Shown: piece by piece, positions 36,227 through 44,665 of the stretch
Position numbering within the stretch: the first letter of the stretch is position 1
Layout: each line of letters begins with the position of its first letter
Assembly (NCBI GenBank): GCA_934270565.1
Contig: CAKQPR010000006.1
Coordinates: forward strand, 31,836-95,835
Direction of reading: 5' to 3'
DNA from: an uncultured Clostridia bacterium
GTDB taxonomy: Bacteria > Bacillota > Clostridia > Christensenellales > Pumilibacteraceae
Length of the DNA stretch: 64,000 nt
Program-made: the position numbers and the translations under genes
Notes under the pieces: model-generated
Seen by the model: the letters and a program-made list of their open reading frames with translations, nothing else
Databases searched by the model: none
Told to the model about the DNA's origin: nothing

Positions 36227-37108
36227 ATGAGAAAGTTTATATTAAGTTGCGGATCTACGGTCGATCTTCCCTACTCGTATTGCGAAAAGCGCGATCTGCG
36301 GATAATTTTCTATTCGTATTTTGCGCTCGGCCGCGAATACAAAGACGATATGGGCAGAACGGAAGGGGCTTCGGCTCGGTACTACAAGATGCTCGGCGAA
36401 GGCGTTATGCCCACCACTTCGCAGATCAACGAGGAAGCTTATTTCGAATTTTTCGACAAGCTTCTCGACGAAGGCGACGTACTTCACGTTGCGTTCGGGT
36501 CGGGTATGTCGGGATCGGTTTTCAACGCGATCGCCGCCGCAAAACGCGCGGGCGCGGCTCACCCCGACCGCCGCATAGAAGTGATCGATTCGACGTGCTC
36601 GTCGGGCGGTTACGGTATGCTGGTCGATTACGCCGCCGATATGCGCGACGAGGGCAAAACCATGGACGAGACGATCGCTTGGCTTAACGATAATCGCGGC
36701 AGGATTCATCACTTGTTTTTCTCGACCGTTTTGTCGTTTTTCCGTCGAAGCGGCAGAGTAAAAGCGACGGCGGCGTTTTTCGGGTCGATCCTCGGAATCT
36801 GCCCGCTGATGAGGCTTAACCGCGAAGGGCGGATAGTGCCTTACGACAAGGCGCTCGGCAAGCGTAAAGCCTTGCAAAAGACGGTGAAAAACGCGCTTGC
36901 GCTGTTGCCATCCGGTTACGACGGAAAACTTTGGATCAACCATTCGAACTGCCCCGAACTGGCGGAAGAAGCGCGCGCCGCGCTTGCCTCGGCTTTGCCC
37001 GATTACAAGCGCGATATTTTCGTGTTCGATATAGGTCCCGTTATTTCGTCGCATTGCGGTCCCGGGACGGTCGCCGTCTATTTCCTCGCGAACGAGAGGA
37101 CGGAATAA
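36227..37108 (+). CDS. DegV family fatty-acid-binding protein (divergent copy)
   Basis: 293-residue DegV-type protein; homologues (FakB) present fatty acids to the FakA kinase. Family landmarks are SCGSTVDLP (usually DSTTDL), PTTSQINEEAYFEFF, AFGSGMSGSVFNA, VIDSTCSSGGYGMLV and the closing GPVISSHCGPGTVAVYFL. AAAGGAG precedes the ATG. It is clearly distinct from the second DegV at 57667, so ligand preference may differ. Stands alone between repeat clusters. Confidence 0.9.
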   Translation: MRKFILSCGSTVDLPYSYCEKRDLRIIFYSYFALGREYKDDMGRTEGASARYYKMLGEGVMPTTSQINEEAYFEFFDKLLDEGDVLHVAFGSGMSGSVFNAIAAAKRAGAAHPDRRIEVIDSTCSSGGYGMLVDYAADMRDEGKTMDETIAWLNDNRGRIHHLFFSTVLSFFRRSGRVKATAAFFGSILGICPLMRLNREGRIVPYDKALGKRKALQKTVKNALALLPSGYDGKLWINHSNCPELAEEARAALASALPDYKRDIFVFDIGPVISSHCGPGTVAVYFLANERTE

Positions 37109-38306
37109 TCGCTGCCGACGGCGAGCCGCCGCGGGCAAGTCGGCGATGCCCGTACTTACAAAAATAACATTATAAAACAAAGCGAAACGGTACTTTGTTT
37201 CGTCATCCTGAGCGGAGCGCGAAGCGCGCAGTCGTAAGGATCTCGCGGGAGCGAATTCGAATGTAGCGGAACGGTACACACAAATACTCGCCCGCGGTGG
37301 CTCACCGCCTTGCGGCTGTGTCCCAGACCCCGCAACGCTTTTAAGGCCGAAAACGAGCAAGTAGTATCGTTATCGGGTGACAACCGCGGGGTTGCGGTAT
37401 ATCGCTTTTAACAAGGTTTCCCGCTTCGGTAGGGGCGGACGCCCTCGTCCGCCCGCAAAGGTCGAAAAGTTGCAAGTAGTATCGTTTTTCGGGTGACTTC
37501 CGCGGGGGATTTCTCCACTCCGCTATCGCTTCGGTCGAAATGACATTAAAAAGAGACCGTTTAAAGCCTTCCCCCTTGGGGGCGCGACGCGGCGGTGCGA
37601 AGCACCGTAAAAACAGCCCACAGGTGACTGTTTTTAGCCAAAGCGGTGAAGCAACTGTGTTGCGAGCTGGGAGGTGGATTGCCGAAGTGATAGCATAGGC
37701 AAGACGAATGAGGGGTTGGGCTATGACAAACGTAACGTAAAAGACAACCCCTCATCAGTCGCTACGCGACAGGTCCCCAAGGGGAAGCCTTATAAGGTAA
37801 GGATATTCCTCGCCCCCGCCGTCAACCAAACGTACACGTTGTCATTTCGAGCGAAGGCGAAGCCGTAGTCGAGAAATCCTCTGCGGAAGAAAACAAAAGT
37901 ACCGTTCAGTAACGTTCGTATTCGCTCCCGCGAGATCTCTCGACTACGCTCGAGATGACGAGGCGATATACCGTTCCGCTTTGGTTTGCGGGCGGACGGG
38001 GGCGTCCGCCCCTACCCGAGTTCTGCCAAAAGTAAGTACGGGCATCGCCGACATGCCCACGGCGGCTCGCCGTCGGGCGGACGGGGCATCCGCCCCTACT
38101 AAGCTCTACCGAAAGTAAGCACGGGCATCGCCGACATGCCCACGGCGGCTTGCCGTCGGGCGGACGAGGGCGTCCGCCCCTACTAAGCTCTACCGAAAGT
38201 AAGCACGGGTATCACCGACTTGCCCGCAGGAGCTTCCTGCCATCGCCGACCCGCCCGCGGTGGCTCAACGCCTCTCACCGCCCCAAAAAATTCACTTTCA
38301 CATATA
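37109..38306. repeat. Large intergenic repeat cluster
   Basis: About 1.2 kb: R5 (37115-37160), R3 GTCATCCTGAG form (37200-37255), inverted partial R6 (37287-37350), R4 (37425-37455), R2 (37505-37545), inverted long R1 (37562-37791), R2 (37840-37885), R3 (37920-37965), then three tandem R4+R5 blocks (37985-38260) of about 80 bp period. No gene. Confidence 0.7.
37562..37791 (-). repeat. R1 palindromic repeat, long form, inverted
   Basis: The only clear complete copy in the opposite orientation relative to the others; it includes the 90 bp internal segment. Confidence 0.75.
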
Positions 38307-38342
38307 AAAACGGCTCTTTCGGTTTTCCGGAAGAGCCGTTTT
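38307..38342 (-). terminator. Terminator of the dehydrogenase gene
   Basis: 12 bp stem AAAACGGCTCTT/AAGAGCCGTTTT with an inner CGG/CCG extension, 35 bp beyond the stop codon. Confidence 0.82.
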
Positions 38343-38376
38343 GTTTACATAGATATTTTGTCCGACAATAAAGTCG

Positions 38377-39360
38377 TTATCTGATTTCCATAATGACTTC
38401 GAGCGGAGTTTCGCCGGCTCGGAGCGCTTCGGCGGCTTCTCCGACTTCCTCGAACGAAACGCGCTTTTCGATAAGCGGTTCGACGTCCACGGCTTTTCCG
38501 ACGAGCATATTGATTGCCGAATAGATATTCTCGCCGCCGCCCGAAACGGTATACACGCTCGCGTCTTTTCTGAGCGCGTCGAGCATATTGACGTTGTACT
38601 CACCCTTTGCGGACTGTTCGCCGACGAACGCGGTTCTGCCGCGAGCGCCGATATAATCGAACGCGCGGGTGAGCGCGACGCCCGATCCTATATTATAGAT
38701 AAGATTTTCCGCCATTTTGCCGCAAGTGATCGTAAAGACTTTTTTCACCGGGTCGGCGTCCACGGCGTTGACGGTATAATAGATACCGAGCTTGCGACCG
38801 AGGTCGAGAAGATCCTCGCGGTAGTCCACGAGAACGGGGATCGCCTGATAATAAATCGCGACCTGAGCGGCGATAAGTCCCATAGCGTTCGCGCCGAGAA
38901 TAACGACGTGCTCGCCCTTTTCGACGTTGAGCCGCCCGAAAGTTTCGATTGCGGTTGCAACGAGCGACGTGAAAACCGCCGTTTCCTCGTCTACCTGCGA
39001 AGGGAGAAGAATAAGATCGCTTGCGGGGACGATCATAAAGTCCCGGAGCGTTCCGTCCGCGGTTTTACCGTAAACCACGCCCTTTTCGCATTCGCTGCGT
39101 TTACCCGCGCGGCACTTTGCGCACGCGCCGCACGCCGAAACGGGACGAACGAGAACGCGGTCGCCGCGCTTTACCGAAGTTACTTCGTCGCCGACTTCCG
39201 TCACCATTCCCACGCCGTCGCTTCCCGCGACCACGCCGTTTCCGGCGGAGTCGGGCACGATTGCGGTTATCATTTTTATTTTGACTTCTTTATTCTCCGC
39301 GCGGACTGCTTCGGTCTCTTTGATCCGAGATCCGTCGTCGGAGAGAATCCAACCTTTCAT
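38377..39360 (-). CDS. Medium-chain dehydrogenase lacking the catalytic zinc site
   Basis: 327-residue member of the zinc-type alcohol dehydrogenase superfamily. The structural zinc lobe is intact (Cys77, Cys80, Cys83, Cys91 in CGACAKCRAGKRSEC), and a Rossmann fold is present (VVILGANAMGLIAAQVAI). The N-terminal CGSD motif is absent, however, and the usual GHE is replaced by GSDGVG, so the catalytic zinc ligands are missing. Its reaction is therefore unclear; it may be a non-zinc reductase or a degenerate enzyme. Strong promoter and terminator suggest it is expressed alone. Confidence 0.85.
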   Translation of the reverse strand: MKGWILSDDGSRIKETEAVRAENKEVKIKMITAIVPDSAGNGVVAGSDGVGMVTEVGDEVTSVKRGDRVLVRPVSACGACAKCRAGKRSECEKGVVYGKTADGTLRDFMIVPASDLILLPSQVDEETAVFTSLVATAIETFGRLNVEKGEHVVILGANAMGLIAAQVAIYYQAIPVLVDYREDLLDLGRKLGIYYTVNAVDADPVKKVFTITCGKMAENLIYNIGSGVALTRAFDYIGARGRTAFVGEQSAKGEYNVNMLDALRKDASVYTVSGGGENIYSAINMLVGKAVDVEPLIEKRVSFEEVGEAAEALRAGETPLEVIMEIR

Positions 39361-39400
39361 ACGTTCTCCTTAACCGAAAACGCGTTCCGATTACCGTAAT

Positions 39401-39430
39401 ATTATACACTTTTCGGCGCGCACGTGTCAA
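39401..39430 (-). promoter_or_regulatory. Promoter of the dehydrogenase gene
   Basis: TTGACA (39425-39430), 18 bp, TATAAT (39401-39406), immediately downstream of truA. Confidence 0.82.
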
Positions 39431-39452
39431 CGATAGCGGCGCAAAAGTCACT

Positions 39453-40205
39453 CTACTTTCGGGAGAGTGGCGGATATTTGACTTTGACGAGGTACAATCC
39501 GCACGCGGGAGCCAAGTTCGTCACGGCGGTTTTGCTTCTTGCCTCAAGCATGCGTTTCACCTCTTCGGGTTCGATTTTGCCGCTCCCCGCCAGAACAATC
39601 GCTCCCGTCATAAGCCGCACCATATTATATAAAAACCCGTTTGCGGTGAATGTAAGTCTTATTTCTTTGCCTCGCTTTACGACCGAAATCGACTTAACGT
39701 TGCGGACGGTGGTTTTCGTGTCCGCGCCCGACGAAACGAACGAAGCAAAATCATGCTCGCCGACAAGATATTCTGCCGCTTTGCGCATTTTATCCGCGTC
39801 GAGCGGGTAATCGATCCGCCACGCCCGATCATATAAAAGCACGTTTTCGGTTTTTGACAGGTAAAGAACGTAACGATACGTTTTTTCGTGAGCGGAAAAC
39901 CGCGCGTGGAAATTTTCGTCGCGCTCCTCGGCTTTAGTCACGCGTATATCGGGCGGAAGAAAACGGTTGAGACCTCTGACGAAGTTTTTCGCGGGAATGG
40001 AAACGGGAGTATCGAAGTGCGCAACCTGACCGATCGCGTGCACTCCCGCGTCCGTTCTTCCACTGGCTACTACCGAGGTCTGCACGCCCGTGAGCGCGAG
40101 CAAAGCGGCTTCCACCCTCGCCTGAACGGTATCGCGGTTCGGCTGTACCTGCCAGCCGCCGTAGTTCGATCCGACGTATCCGATTGTGATTACGATCCGC
40201 CTCAT
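39453..40205 (-). CDS. truA: tRNA pseudouridine(38-40) synthase
   Basis: Isomerises uridines 38-40 in the anticodon stem-loop of tRNAs. The 250-residue protein keeps the catalytic Asp52 in SGRTDAGVHA, plus NRFLPPDIRV and FHARFSAHEKTYRY. It starts 1 nt after the ecfT stop codon, the usual ecfA1-ecfA2-ecfT-truA arrangement in Bacillota, and must be translationally linked to ecfT. Confidence 0.96.
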   Translation of the reverse strand: MRRIVITIGYVGSNYGGWQVQPNRDTVQARVEAALLALTGVQTSVVASGRTDAGVHAIGQVAHFDTPVSIPAKNFVRGLNRFLPPDIRVTKAEERDENFHARFSAHEKTYRYVLYLSKTENVLLYDRAWRIDYPLDADKMRKAAEYLVGEHDFASFVSSGADTKTTVRNVKSISVVKRGKEIRLTFTANGFLYNMVRLMTGAIVLAGSGKIEPEEVKRMLEARSKTAVTNLAPACGLYLVKVKYPPLSRK

Positions 40206-40206
40206 G

Positions 40207-41058
40207 CTAAAACACCATGAACGCGTAAGCGGAAATATCTATGAGCGCGGGAAACCAGTTGTATCTGAGCCACAGAATGACGAAGAAGAACGCCGCGAAC
40301 GCGATAAGCGCCACCGCGTCGCGGAAGCGGAAAACGAGCTTTTTCATACGAGTTCTGCCTTTCGCTCCGCGATAACAGCGGCTGTCCATTGCGTAAGCGA
40401 GCTCGTCGGCTCGGCGGAAAGACGAGACGAAAAGCGGAATGATGACGGGAATCATGGCTTTAGCGCGCTTGAAAATATTGCCCGACTCGAAATCGGCGCA
40501 ACGTGCTTTCTGCGCGGCGGTGATTTTGTCCGTTTCCTCCACGAGCGTGGGGATAAGCCGAAGCGCTATCGACATTATCATCGCGAGCTGATGAACGGGA
40601 AAACGTATGAGCGTAAGCGGCTTTAAGAGGCTTTCGAGACCGTCCGTGAGCTCGACCGGCGTAGTCGTGAACGTGAGCATCGTCGGCCCGAGAACGAGCA
40701 GGATCAGTCTGCAAGCCATTTTGCCGGCGTTTATGAGCCCCGTCGAATAGATTTTGATTATGCCCCACTGCCACAACAGGTCCTCCGGCTTGCCGTTATA
40801 GAACAGCACCGTCATTATCACGGTGAAAATCACGAGGAACAGTATTGTTTTGAGGCTTCCGAGGACTTTGCCGAGCGGTACGCGGCTGATGAAAATCACG
40901 ACGAGCAGGCATGCCGCCGTAAGCGCGTACCCGAAAAAGCTGCGGATAAAGAATATGCACACAACGTAAGCCACCATTATCACGAGCTTTACGCGCGGAT
41001 CGAGGCGGTGCAGAACGGAATTTGCGGGGTAGTATTGTCCGAGAGCTATTTCGCGCAT
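40207..41058 (-). CDS. ecfT: Energy-coupling factor transporter transmembrane protein EcfT
   Basis: Membrane scaffold joining the EcfA1/A2 ATPases to exchangeable vitamin-binding S components. 283 residues with hydrophobic helices throughout the first half. The coupling motifs AQKARCADFESG and RRADELAYAMDSRCYRGAKGRTR are clear. The start overlaps the end of ecfA2 by 13 bp. No S component is encoded nearby, as expected for a shared group II ECF module. Confidence 0.95.
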   Translation of the reverse strand: MREIALGQYYPANSVLHRLDPRVKLVIMVAYVVCIFFIRSFFGYALTAACLLVVIFISRVPLGKVLGSLKTILFLVIFTVIMTVLFYNGKPEDLLWQWGIIKIYSTGLINAGKMACRLILLVLGPTMLTFTTTPVELTDGLESLLKPLTLIRFPVHQLAMIMSIALRLIPTLVEETDKITAAQKARCADFESGNIFKRAKAMIPVIIPLFVSSFRRADELAYAMDSRCYRGAKGRTRMKKLVFRFRDAVALIAFAAFFFVILWLRYNWFPALIDISAYAFMVF

Positions 41059-41903
41059 ACCGACCTCGCTTTCGCGATCGCTTCGACGAGTTCGTCCTCG
41101 TCCGTGATCGCGGGATCTATATTCATACCGCGCGCGTTAAGCCCGACGGCGATCGAAGTCACGCGCGGGAGTTCTATGCCGTGTTTTTCGATGAGTTCGC
41201 GGTTCGAGAAAAGCTCGCGCGGCGTGGAAACGCAGACGAGCTCGCCCTCGCTCATTACCGCCACGCGGTTGCAGTTGGCGGCCACTTCGTCCATATTGTG
41301 CGAAATCATTATAACTATCGAGCAGGTCCGCTTGATTTCGCGGATAAGCGCGAGAATTTCCTTCTTGCCGCGCGGGTCGAGCCCTGCGGTCGGTTCGTCC
41401 ACCACGAGTATGTCGGGGCGCATCGCTATCACGCCCGCAAGCGCGACGCGGCGCATCTGCCCGCCGCTGAGATCGAACGGAGAACGATTGCGTACCGCCC
41501 CGAAGTCGAGCCCGCAAAGCGTGATCGCTTCCCGAACGCGCACCGCGATTTCCTTTTCGTCAAGCCCGATATTGCGAGGTCCGAACGCCACGTCCTTTTC
41601 CACCGTTTCGTCGAACAGCTGATACTCGGGGTACTGAAACACCATTCCGACCGTGGAACGGAGTTTTTTGAAGTCGAGTTTGCGAGCGGTAAGGTCGATT
41701 CCGTCCACGAAAATGCTCCCGCTCTGAATTCGGGTGAGCGCGTTGAGGTGGCTGACGAGCGTGCTTTTGCCGCTGCCCGTATGACCTATAATGCCGAGGT
41801 AATCGCCGTCTTCGACCGTAAGACAAATATCCCGAAGCGCGTTCGTCGCGAACGTCGTTTTCGGGTTGTACACATAGTCGAGATGTTCGATTTTTATCGG
41901 CAT
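41046..41903 (-). CDS. ecfA2: ECF transporter ATPase EcfA2
   Basis: ABC-type ATPase of 285 residues energising vitamin uptake. Walker A GHTGSGKST, Q-loop FQYPEYQLFDETV, signature LSGGQMRR, Walker B ILVVDEPTAGLDP and H-loop ISHNMDE are all intact. Starts behind AAGGAGAAAA. It is separated from ecfA1 by 540 bp of repeats, so co-transcription with ecfA1 is less certain than usual. Confidence 0.96.
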   Translation of the reverse strand: MPIKIEHLDYVYNPKTTFATNALRDICLTVEDGDYLGIIGHTGSGKSTLVSHLNALTRIQSGSIFVDGIDLTARKLDFKKLRSTVGMVFQYPEYQLFDETVEKDVAFGPRNIGLDEKEIAVRVREAITLCGLDFGAVRNRSPFDLSGGQMRRVALAGVIAMRPDILVVDEPTAGLDPRGKKEILALIREIKRTCSIVIMISHNMDEVAANCNRVAVMSEGELVCVSTPRELFSNRELIEKHGIELPRVTSIAVGLNARGMNIDPAITDEDELVEAIAKARSVCAK

Positions 41904-41953
41904 TTTTTCTCCTTTCGTAAAGTTTTTTAGTATAAGCGCAACCGCGCCATGTC

Positions 41954-42183
41954 AAGGCTTCCTCTCGGGGTTTGTCGCGCGTCGATTGACGACGGGTTGT
42001 CCTTTGCGTTACGTCTGTCTTAGCCCGACCCCTCATCCGCCACTCGGATCGCTAACGCTCACACTCGTGCCACCTCCCGGCTCGTAGCATAGCTACTTCG
42101 CCGCTTTGGCTAAAAACAGTCGCCTGTGGACTGTTTTACGGTGCTTCGCACCGCCGCGTCGCGCCCCCAAGGGGGAAGGCTTT
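41954..42183 (+). repeat. R1 palindromic repeat, long form
   Basis: Degenerate left arm (AAGGCTTCCTCTCGGGG) and complete right part with the internal segment. Confidence 0.7.
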
Positions 42184-42206
42184 AAAAGGTAATAAAGAGA
42201 CAATTT

Positions 42207-42352
42207 AAGGCTTCCCCTTGGGGGGAAGCTGTCGCGTAGCGACTGATGAGGGGTTGTCTTTTACGTTACGTTCGTCATAGCCCGACCCCTCATCCGCCAC
42301 TCGGATCGCTTCGCTCGCACTCGTGCCACCTTCCCCCAAGGGGGAAGGCTTT
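42207..42352 (+). repeat. R1 palindromic repeat, short form
   Basis: Intact arms, no insert, directly following the long copy in the same orientation. Confidence 0.75.
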
Positions 42353-42441
42353 AAAAGGTAGGGGCGTTTCTCGTTCGCTCCGATAGAGCGTGGTAGGGGC
42401 GGACGCCCTCGTCCGCCCGAAAGCCAAGCGAAACGGTACTT

Positions 42442-43275
42442 TCAATCCCTTTCGGTAAGCGCTTCGACGAGTTCGGCTTCGGTAGTGATACCGGACGGAA
42501 GCGTAACGCCTTTTTCGCGGAGTTTACGCGCTACTCTGCACGCGAGCGGAACGGACAAACCGATCCGTTCGAGTTCGGCTTCGCGCTCGAAGATTTCCTT
42601 GCCGCCCTCGGCGAAAACCTTGCCTTCGTCCATAACGACGATCTTGTCCGCGGCGAGCGCTTCTTCCATAAAGTGCGTTATGGCAACGACAGCCATACCC
42701 TCTTCGCGGTTGAGTTTGCGCACCACCGACATAACCTCTTCGCGCGACGCGGGGTCGAGCATCGAAGTGGACTCGTCGAGGATCATGACTTTGGGTCGGA
42801 GCGCGAGCACTCCCGCGATGGCGACGCGCTGTTTCTGCCCGCCGCTCAGTCTGAACGGCGTACCGCCGCGAAGCTCGTACATTCCCACGCTTTTCAGCGC
42901 CCAGTCCACTCGCGAACGGATTTCGTCCGGTTTAAGCCCGAGGTTTTCGGGGCCGAACGCCACGTCGTCCTCGATGATCGTCGCGACCATCTGGTTGTCG
43001 GGGTTCTGAAAAACAACTCCCACGCGCGAACGGATATCGAACAGCTTGTCCTCGTCGGCGGTGCTCATTCCGTCCACCGTCACCGTGCCTTCGTCCGGCA
43101 GAAGCAGTCCGTTCATGAGCTTGGCAAGCGTACTCTTGCCGCTGCCGTTGTGACCTACGACCGCAACGAATTCGCCTTCCGAAACGGTAAGCGAAACGCC
43201 GCGGACGGCGGGAGTTTCGTCCTCCCGACCCGCGTTATAAGTGAAGTGTACGTTGTCAAGCTCGATTATCGCCAA
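42442..43275 (-). CDS. ecfA1: ECF transporter ATPase EcfA1
   Basis: 277-residue ABC ATPase partner of EcfA2. Walker A GHNGSGKST, Q-loop FQNPDNQMVATIIEDDVAFGPEN (characteristic of EcfA1), signature LSGGQKQR, and Walker B VMILDESTSMLDP, where Ser replaces the more usual Pro-Thr context as in other EcfA1 proteins. Start ATG behind AAGGAAAAACAA. Its promoter is about 100 bp upstream. Confidence 0.96.
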   Translation of the reverse strand: MAIIELDNVHFTYNAGREDETPAVRGVSLTVSEGEFVAVVGHNGSGKSTLAKLMNGLLLPDEGTVTVDGMSTADEDKLFDIRSRVGVVFQNPDNQMVATIIEDDVAFGPENLGLKPDEIRSRVDWALKSVGMYELRGGTPFRLSGGQKQRVAIAGVLALRPKVMILDESTSMLDPASREEVMSVVRKLNREEGMAVVAITHFMEEALAADKIVVMDEGKVFAEGGKEIFEREAELERIGLSVPLACRVARKLREKGVTLPSGITTEAELVEALTERD

Positions 43276-43372
43276 GTTGTTTTTCCTTTCAGTCTGTTTC
43301 TGTTTTTTCGGTCGCTTTCCGAAAAACGCCGCGGATACCGTAAAAAATACCGTTTCCCCGCGGCTACGTTAT

Positions 43373-43401
43373 ATTATAACCGTTTCCGCGCTTTTTCGCA
43401 A
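43373..43401 (-). promoter_or_regulatory. Promoter of ecfA1
   Basis: TTGCGA (43396-43401), 17 bp, TATAAT (43373-43378) on the minus strand. Confidence 0.65.
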
Positions 43402-43456
43402 CCGTTTTGAGCGGGTTGCGGCGAAATCGTTTCCTCGCGCCCGCGTAAAAACAAAA

Positions 43457-43481
43457 CTCCCGCGGTCAATCCATGCGGGAG
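43457..43481 (-). terminator. Terminator of the zinc-ribbon protein gene
   Basis: 7 bp GC-rich stem CTCCCGC/GCGGGAG followed on the minus strand by TTTTGTTTTTA, 33 bp after the stop codon. Confidence 0.75.
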
Positions 43482-43513
43482 CGGTTTGATTTTTCATTTT
43501 TCGAACGGGGCGA

Positions 43514-43993
43514 TTAAATATCGTCGTCCTCATCGGCTTCTTCGTTCTCTTCCTCTTCTTCGTCATCGTCGAAGTCGGCGGGATCGACGTTGTAGTCGAA
43601 ATCGTCGAGGTCTTTCGAGCGCGGATTTTCGTTTTCGTCCTCTTCGTCGTCCTCGTCCTTCTCCTCGTCGGCAAGCTCGGACAACAGAATTTCGCCTTCC
43701 TCGTCCGGAGCTTCTTCCGCTTCGTCGTCCTCCCAGTTGTCCTCGACAGACTCGGCGCGTTCGCGTTCCTCACGCTCGCGGCGGCACTCGAAGCACATAT
43801 CTTCGTCCTCGGAAATGTAGTTCGTCTTGCAGATCGGGCAAAGCTTCTCGTCCGTGTCATCGTCGTCGGGTATCAGAATACTGTCGTCGATCAGTCCCAT
43901 GCTCGCTTTGCAAACCTTGCAGTAACCCTCGCCCTCTTCTATATAATTGAGCTCGCAGCGCGGGCACAATATGAATTTTTTTTCGTTGCTCAT
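43514..43993 (-). CDS. Double zinc-ribbon protein with long acidic tail
   Basis: 159 residues, function unknown. Two four-cysteine knuckle pairs (Cys10, Cys13, Cys25, Cys28 and Cys52, Cys55, Cys67, Cys70) predict two zinc-binding modules. From about residue 80 the protein is dominated by Asp and Glu and is probably disordered. The start at 43993 (MSNEKKFILCPRC) follows GGAGAAGAAACT; a longer frame upstream lacks a site. Acidic tails of this kind occur in nucleic-acid mimics and RNA-polymerase-associated proteins, but no assignment is possible. Own promoter and terminator. Confidence 0.75.
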   Translation of the reverse strand: MSNEKKFILCPRCELNYIEEGEGYCKVCKASMGLIDDSILIPDDDDTDEKLCPICKTNYISEDEDMCFECRREREERERAESVEDNWEDDEAEEAPDEEGEILLSELADEEKDEDDEEDENENPRSKDLDDFDYNVDPADFDDDEEEEENEEADEDDDI

Positions 43994-44042
43994 AGTTTCT
44001 TCTCCGTACTTCGTTTTTATGCGCCTTGCGGCTACTTGCAAT

Positions 44043-44071
44043 ATTATATGCATTCGTCGCGCATTTGTAAA
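44043..44071 (-). promoter_or_regulatory. Promoter of the zinc-ribbon protein gene
   Basis: TTTACA (44066-44071), 17 bp, TATAAT (44043-44048). Confidence 0.75.
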
Positions 44072-44097
44072 CTGTTTTGCACGGGTTTTGAGAAATT

Positions 44098-44628
44098 TTA
44101 TTCGTTAATCGTAATAATTTCTCTGTTTTTCCGCTTAGCCGCCGATAAAGTGTACGCCGTACCGCCGCTCGACGAGTACGAAAGCGCGATTATTACGGAC
44201 GATTTGTTCACCATATATTCGTTGCGTTCGAGCGGCGCCCACCGCGACGGAGCGCGACATACGACCGTCACGCAGTCGCAAGCCTCGATGAGCTCGTCGT
44301 ATCGGATACGATCGTTTACGAGCCACCCCTCCGACTGCCCCGCGAACGGCACAGCCGCTTCGAGCATGACGTCGGGGTGGGTTTCGCGGAATTTAATCGC
44401 CTCTTCCGCAAAGTATGTGTCCGCGCCGAGCGCCATTCCGCATACGAAAAGCCGCTTGCCGAGCGCGTACTGCCTTGCGATTTCGTCGGCGATCTTTTTC
44501 TTTATCGCCACGCAACGCGGATCGCGCTCGTTCGTGCCCCACGGCAGTTTCGACGGGCGGTTGCCTGTGAACGCGCAAACGACGCTTTCGTCCGTCTGCG
44601 GCGCGAGTTTTAAGTCTTTCAGCTCCAT
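44098..44628 (-). CDS. SLOG/DUF1273-family protein
   Basis: 176-residue Rossmann-like protein of the YpsA/DUF1273 group, part of the SLOG superfamily thought to bind nucleotides or nucleotide-derived ligands. Recognisable segments: CAFTGNRPSKLPWG near the N-terminus, FVCGMALGADTYFAEEAI, AVPFAGQSEGW and RNEYMVNKSSVIIAL. There is no Shine-Dalgarno sequence; the TATAAT box ends 8 nt before the ATG, so the mRNA is probably leaderless. Biological role is unsettled (cell-division and defence roles have been suggested for relatives). Confidence 0.88.
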   Translation of the reverse strand: MELKDLKLAPQTDESVVCAFTGNRPSKLPWGTNERDPRCVAIKKKIADEIARQYALGKRLFVCGMALGADTYFAEEAIKFRETHPDVMLEAAVPFAGQSEGWLVNDRIRYDELIEACDCVTVVCRAPSRWAPLERNEYMVNKSSVIIALSYSSSGGTAYTLSAAKRKNREIITINE

Positions 44629-44636
44629 ACCCGTAC

Positions 44637-44665
44637 ATTATAGCACGTTTTATCGATAAAATCAA
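44637..44665 (-). promoter_or_regulatory. Promoter of the SLOG gene, implying a leaderless transcript
   Basis: TTGATT (44660-44665), 17 bp, TATAAT (44637-44642) with TGC extended -10; only 8 nt to the ATG. Confidence 0.75.

Larger units (their letters stand above)
41904..42441. repeat. Two R1 copies inserted between ecfA1 and ecfA2
   Basis: About 540 bp containing a long R1 (41954-42183), a short R1 (42207-42352) and an R4 unit (42385-42420). No promoter with a good -35/-10 pair was recognised before ecfA2. Confidence 0.7.
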
